A stretch of DNA of 14,061 nucleotides from an uncultured Eubacteriales bacterium (GTDB lineage Bacteria > Bacillota > Clostridia > Oscillospirales > CAG-272). The position numbers and the translations under genes are program-made. The notes under the pieces were generated by a model. It had not been told where the DNA came from, made no database searches, and was given only the letters and a program-made list of their open reading frames with translations. Positions 13,274 to 14,061 of this stretch are shown piece after piece. Within the stretch, counting starts at the first letter, position 1, and each line of letters begins with the position of its first letter. Location: the NCBI GenBank assembly GCA_934446285.1, contig CAKSEI010000018.1, forward strand, positions 1 to 14,061. Direction: 5' to 3'.

Positions 13274-13585
13274 ATGGCAAGTCTTAAGATTAAAACGGGC
13301 GATACCGTAATCGTTCTGTCCGGCGATGACAAGGGCAAGAAGGGTAAGGTAATCGCAACCTCTCCGAAGGAGAGAAAAGTAATAGTAGAAGGCGTCAACG
13401 TACAGAAGAAGCATGTCAAGCCCCGCAGACAGGGTGAGACGGGCGGAATCGTCAGCGTTGAGGGTGCTCTCTACGCAGATAAAGTCGCCATCGTCTGTGA
13501 CTCATGCGGCGCAACTCGCGTAGGTTACAGGATCGAGGACGGCAAAAAAGTTCGTGTATGCGCCAAGTGCGGCGGAAGTCTTTGA
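13274..13585 (+). CDS. rplX: 50S ribosomal protein L24, zinc-ribbon form
   Basis: The 103-residue product has an N-terminal KOW motif (GDTVIVLSGDDKGKKGKVIA) followed by the typical VEGVNVQKKHVKP. L24 is an assembly initiator that binds the 5' domain of 23S rRNA. The C-terminus carries two CxxC pairs (Cys75/78 and Cys96/99) around TRVGYRIEDGKKVRV, forming a predicted zinc ribbon, whereas E. coli L24 has no cysteines in the corresponding region. Cysteine-containing and cysteine-free versions of several ribosomal proteins are known, and loss of the zinc form is linked to zinc limitation in other bacteria. The start is set by AGGAGG 8 bp upstream, overlapping the rplN stop codon region. Confidence 0.97.
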   Translation: MASLKIKTGDTVIVLSGDDKGKKGKVIATSPKERKVIVEGVNVQKKHVKPRRQGETGGIVSVEGALYADKVAIVCDSCGATRVGYRIEDGKKVRVCAKCGGSL

Positions 13586-13601
13586 TGGGAGGGTGTAGCA
13601 A

Positions 13602-14061
13602 ATGTCAAGATTAAAAGAACTTTACACAAGCGAAATAGCACCGGCTCTCATGAAGAAGTTCGAGTACAAGAGCCCCATGCAGATACCCAAGCTCGACAAG
13701 ATTGTAATCAATGTCGGCGCGGGTGAGGCAAGAGACAACTCAAAGGCGATAGACAATATCATCGACGACATCACGCTCATCGCAGGTCAGAGAGCAGTAC
13801 CGACTTACGCAAGAAAGTCGATAGCAAACTTCAAGCTGCGCGAGGGCATGAAGATAGGCGTCAAGGTCACACTCCGCGGCGAGAGAATGTACGAGTTCGC
13901 AGACAAGCTCTTCGGATTTGCACTTCCCCGTGTACGTGACTTCAAGGGCATCAACCCCAACGCGTTCGACGGACGCGGCAACTACTCCTTAGGACTTAAG
14001 GAGCAGCTCATCTTCCCCGAGATCGAGTACGATAAGATAGAGAAGATACGCGGTATGGACA
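13602..14061 (+). CDS. rplE: 50S ribosomal protein L5, 3' partial
   Basis: The frame opens at the ATG at 13602, after a GGGAGG site, and runs to the window edge without a stop (153 complete codons of a usual 179 or so). It begins MSRLKELYTSEIAPALMKKF and shows the L5 signatures PKLDKIVINVGAGEA, ITLIAGQRAVPTYARKSIA, FKLREGMKIGVKVTLRG and LPRVRDFKGINPNAFDGRGN, ending near FPEIEYDKIEKIRGMD. L5 binds 5S rRNA together with L18 and forms a bridge to the small subunit head. It follows rplX by 16 bp, continuing the spc gene order; rpsN/rpsZ and rpsH would be expected next outside the window. Confidence 0.97.
   Translation, partial: MSRLKELYTSEIAPALMKKFEYKSPMQIPKLDKIVINVGAGEARDNSKAIDNIIDDITLIAGQRAVPTYARKSIANFKLREGMKIGVKVTLRGERMYEFADKLFGFALPRVRDFKGINPNAFDGRGNYSLGLKEQLIFPEIEYDKIEKIRGMD

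Overview
The window reads as a chromosomal segment of a low-to-mid-GC Gram-positive anaerobe, most likely a gut clostridium of the Oscillospirales/Ruminococcaceae type. The basis is: strong AGGAGG ribosome binding sites before nearly every gene, the uninterrupted S10-spc gene order typical of Firmicutes, a Zn-ribbon form of L24, and a YIP1/DUF5696/ABC-permease cluster of a kind found in clostridia and Paenibacillus. Everything is on the + strand. The taxonomic placement is inferred, not searched.

Region 1 (1-7020) is a transport/cell-surface operon with tight 15-16 bp junctions. It starts with the 3' part of a large membrane protein (beta-propeller/NHL-like repeats, TPR-like helices, one membrane helix, then a YIP1 domain). 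Next is a secreted 1028-residue DUF5696 protein resembling a glycoside-hydrolase-like scaffold, then a MalF-type and a MalG-type ABC permease with recognisable EAA loops. No ATPase or solute-binding protein is visible. They may lie upstream of the window, or the ATPase may be a shared MsmK/UgpC-type protein encoded elsewhere. The likely job is uptake of an unknown glycan or oligosaccharide with an associated surface complex.

Region 2 (7021-7614) is about 590 bp without a convincing gene. Its first part holds an elaborate inverted-repeat structure with a perfect 12-bp hairpin followed by T-rich sequence, probably the end of the transport operon or a small dispersed repeat. A near-consensus sigma-A promoter (TTGAAA, 17 bp, extended TGATATAAT) at 7304-7332 then drives the ribosomal superoperon. 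It is followed by an unusually long (~275 nt) and structured 5' leader. This contains a terminator-like hairpin with a T-rich tail, competing pairings, and a helix that would cover part of the rpsJ Shine-Dalgarno. It is a good candidate for an uncharacterised ribosomal-protein autoregulatory or attenuation leader.

Region 3 (7615-14061) is the S10-spc superoperon: rpsJ, rplC, rplD, rplW, rplB, rpsS, rplV, rpsC, rplP, rpmC, rpsQ, rplN, rplX and the 5' part of rplE. All appear intact and canonical. Points of note are a three-copy 8-residue arginine-rich repeat in the C-terminal tail of S3, two hairpins in the roughly 100-bp rpsJ-rplC gap, 1-nt stop/start overlaps at rplD/rplW and rpsC/rplP, a GTG start for rplN, and a CxxC...CxxC zinc ribbon in L24. 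No tRNA, rRNA, IS element, phage gene or CRISPR array was seen.
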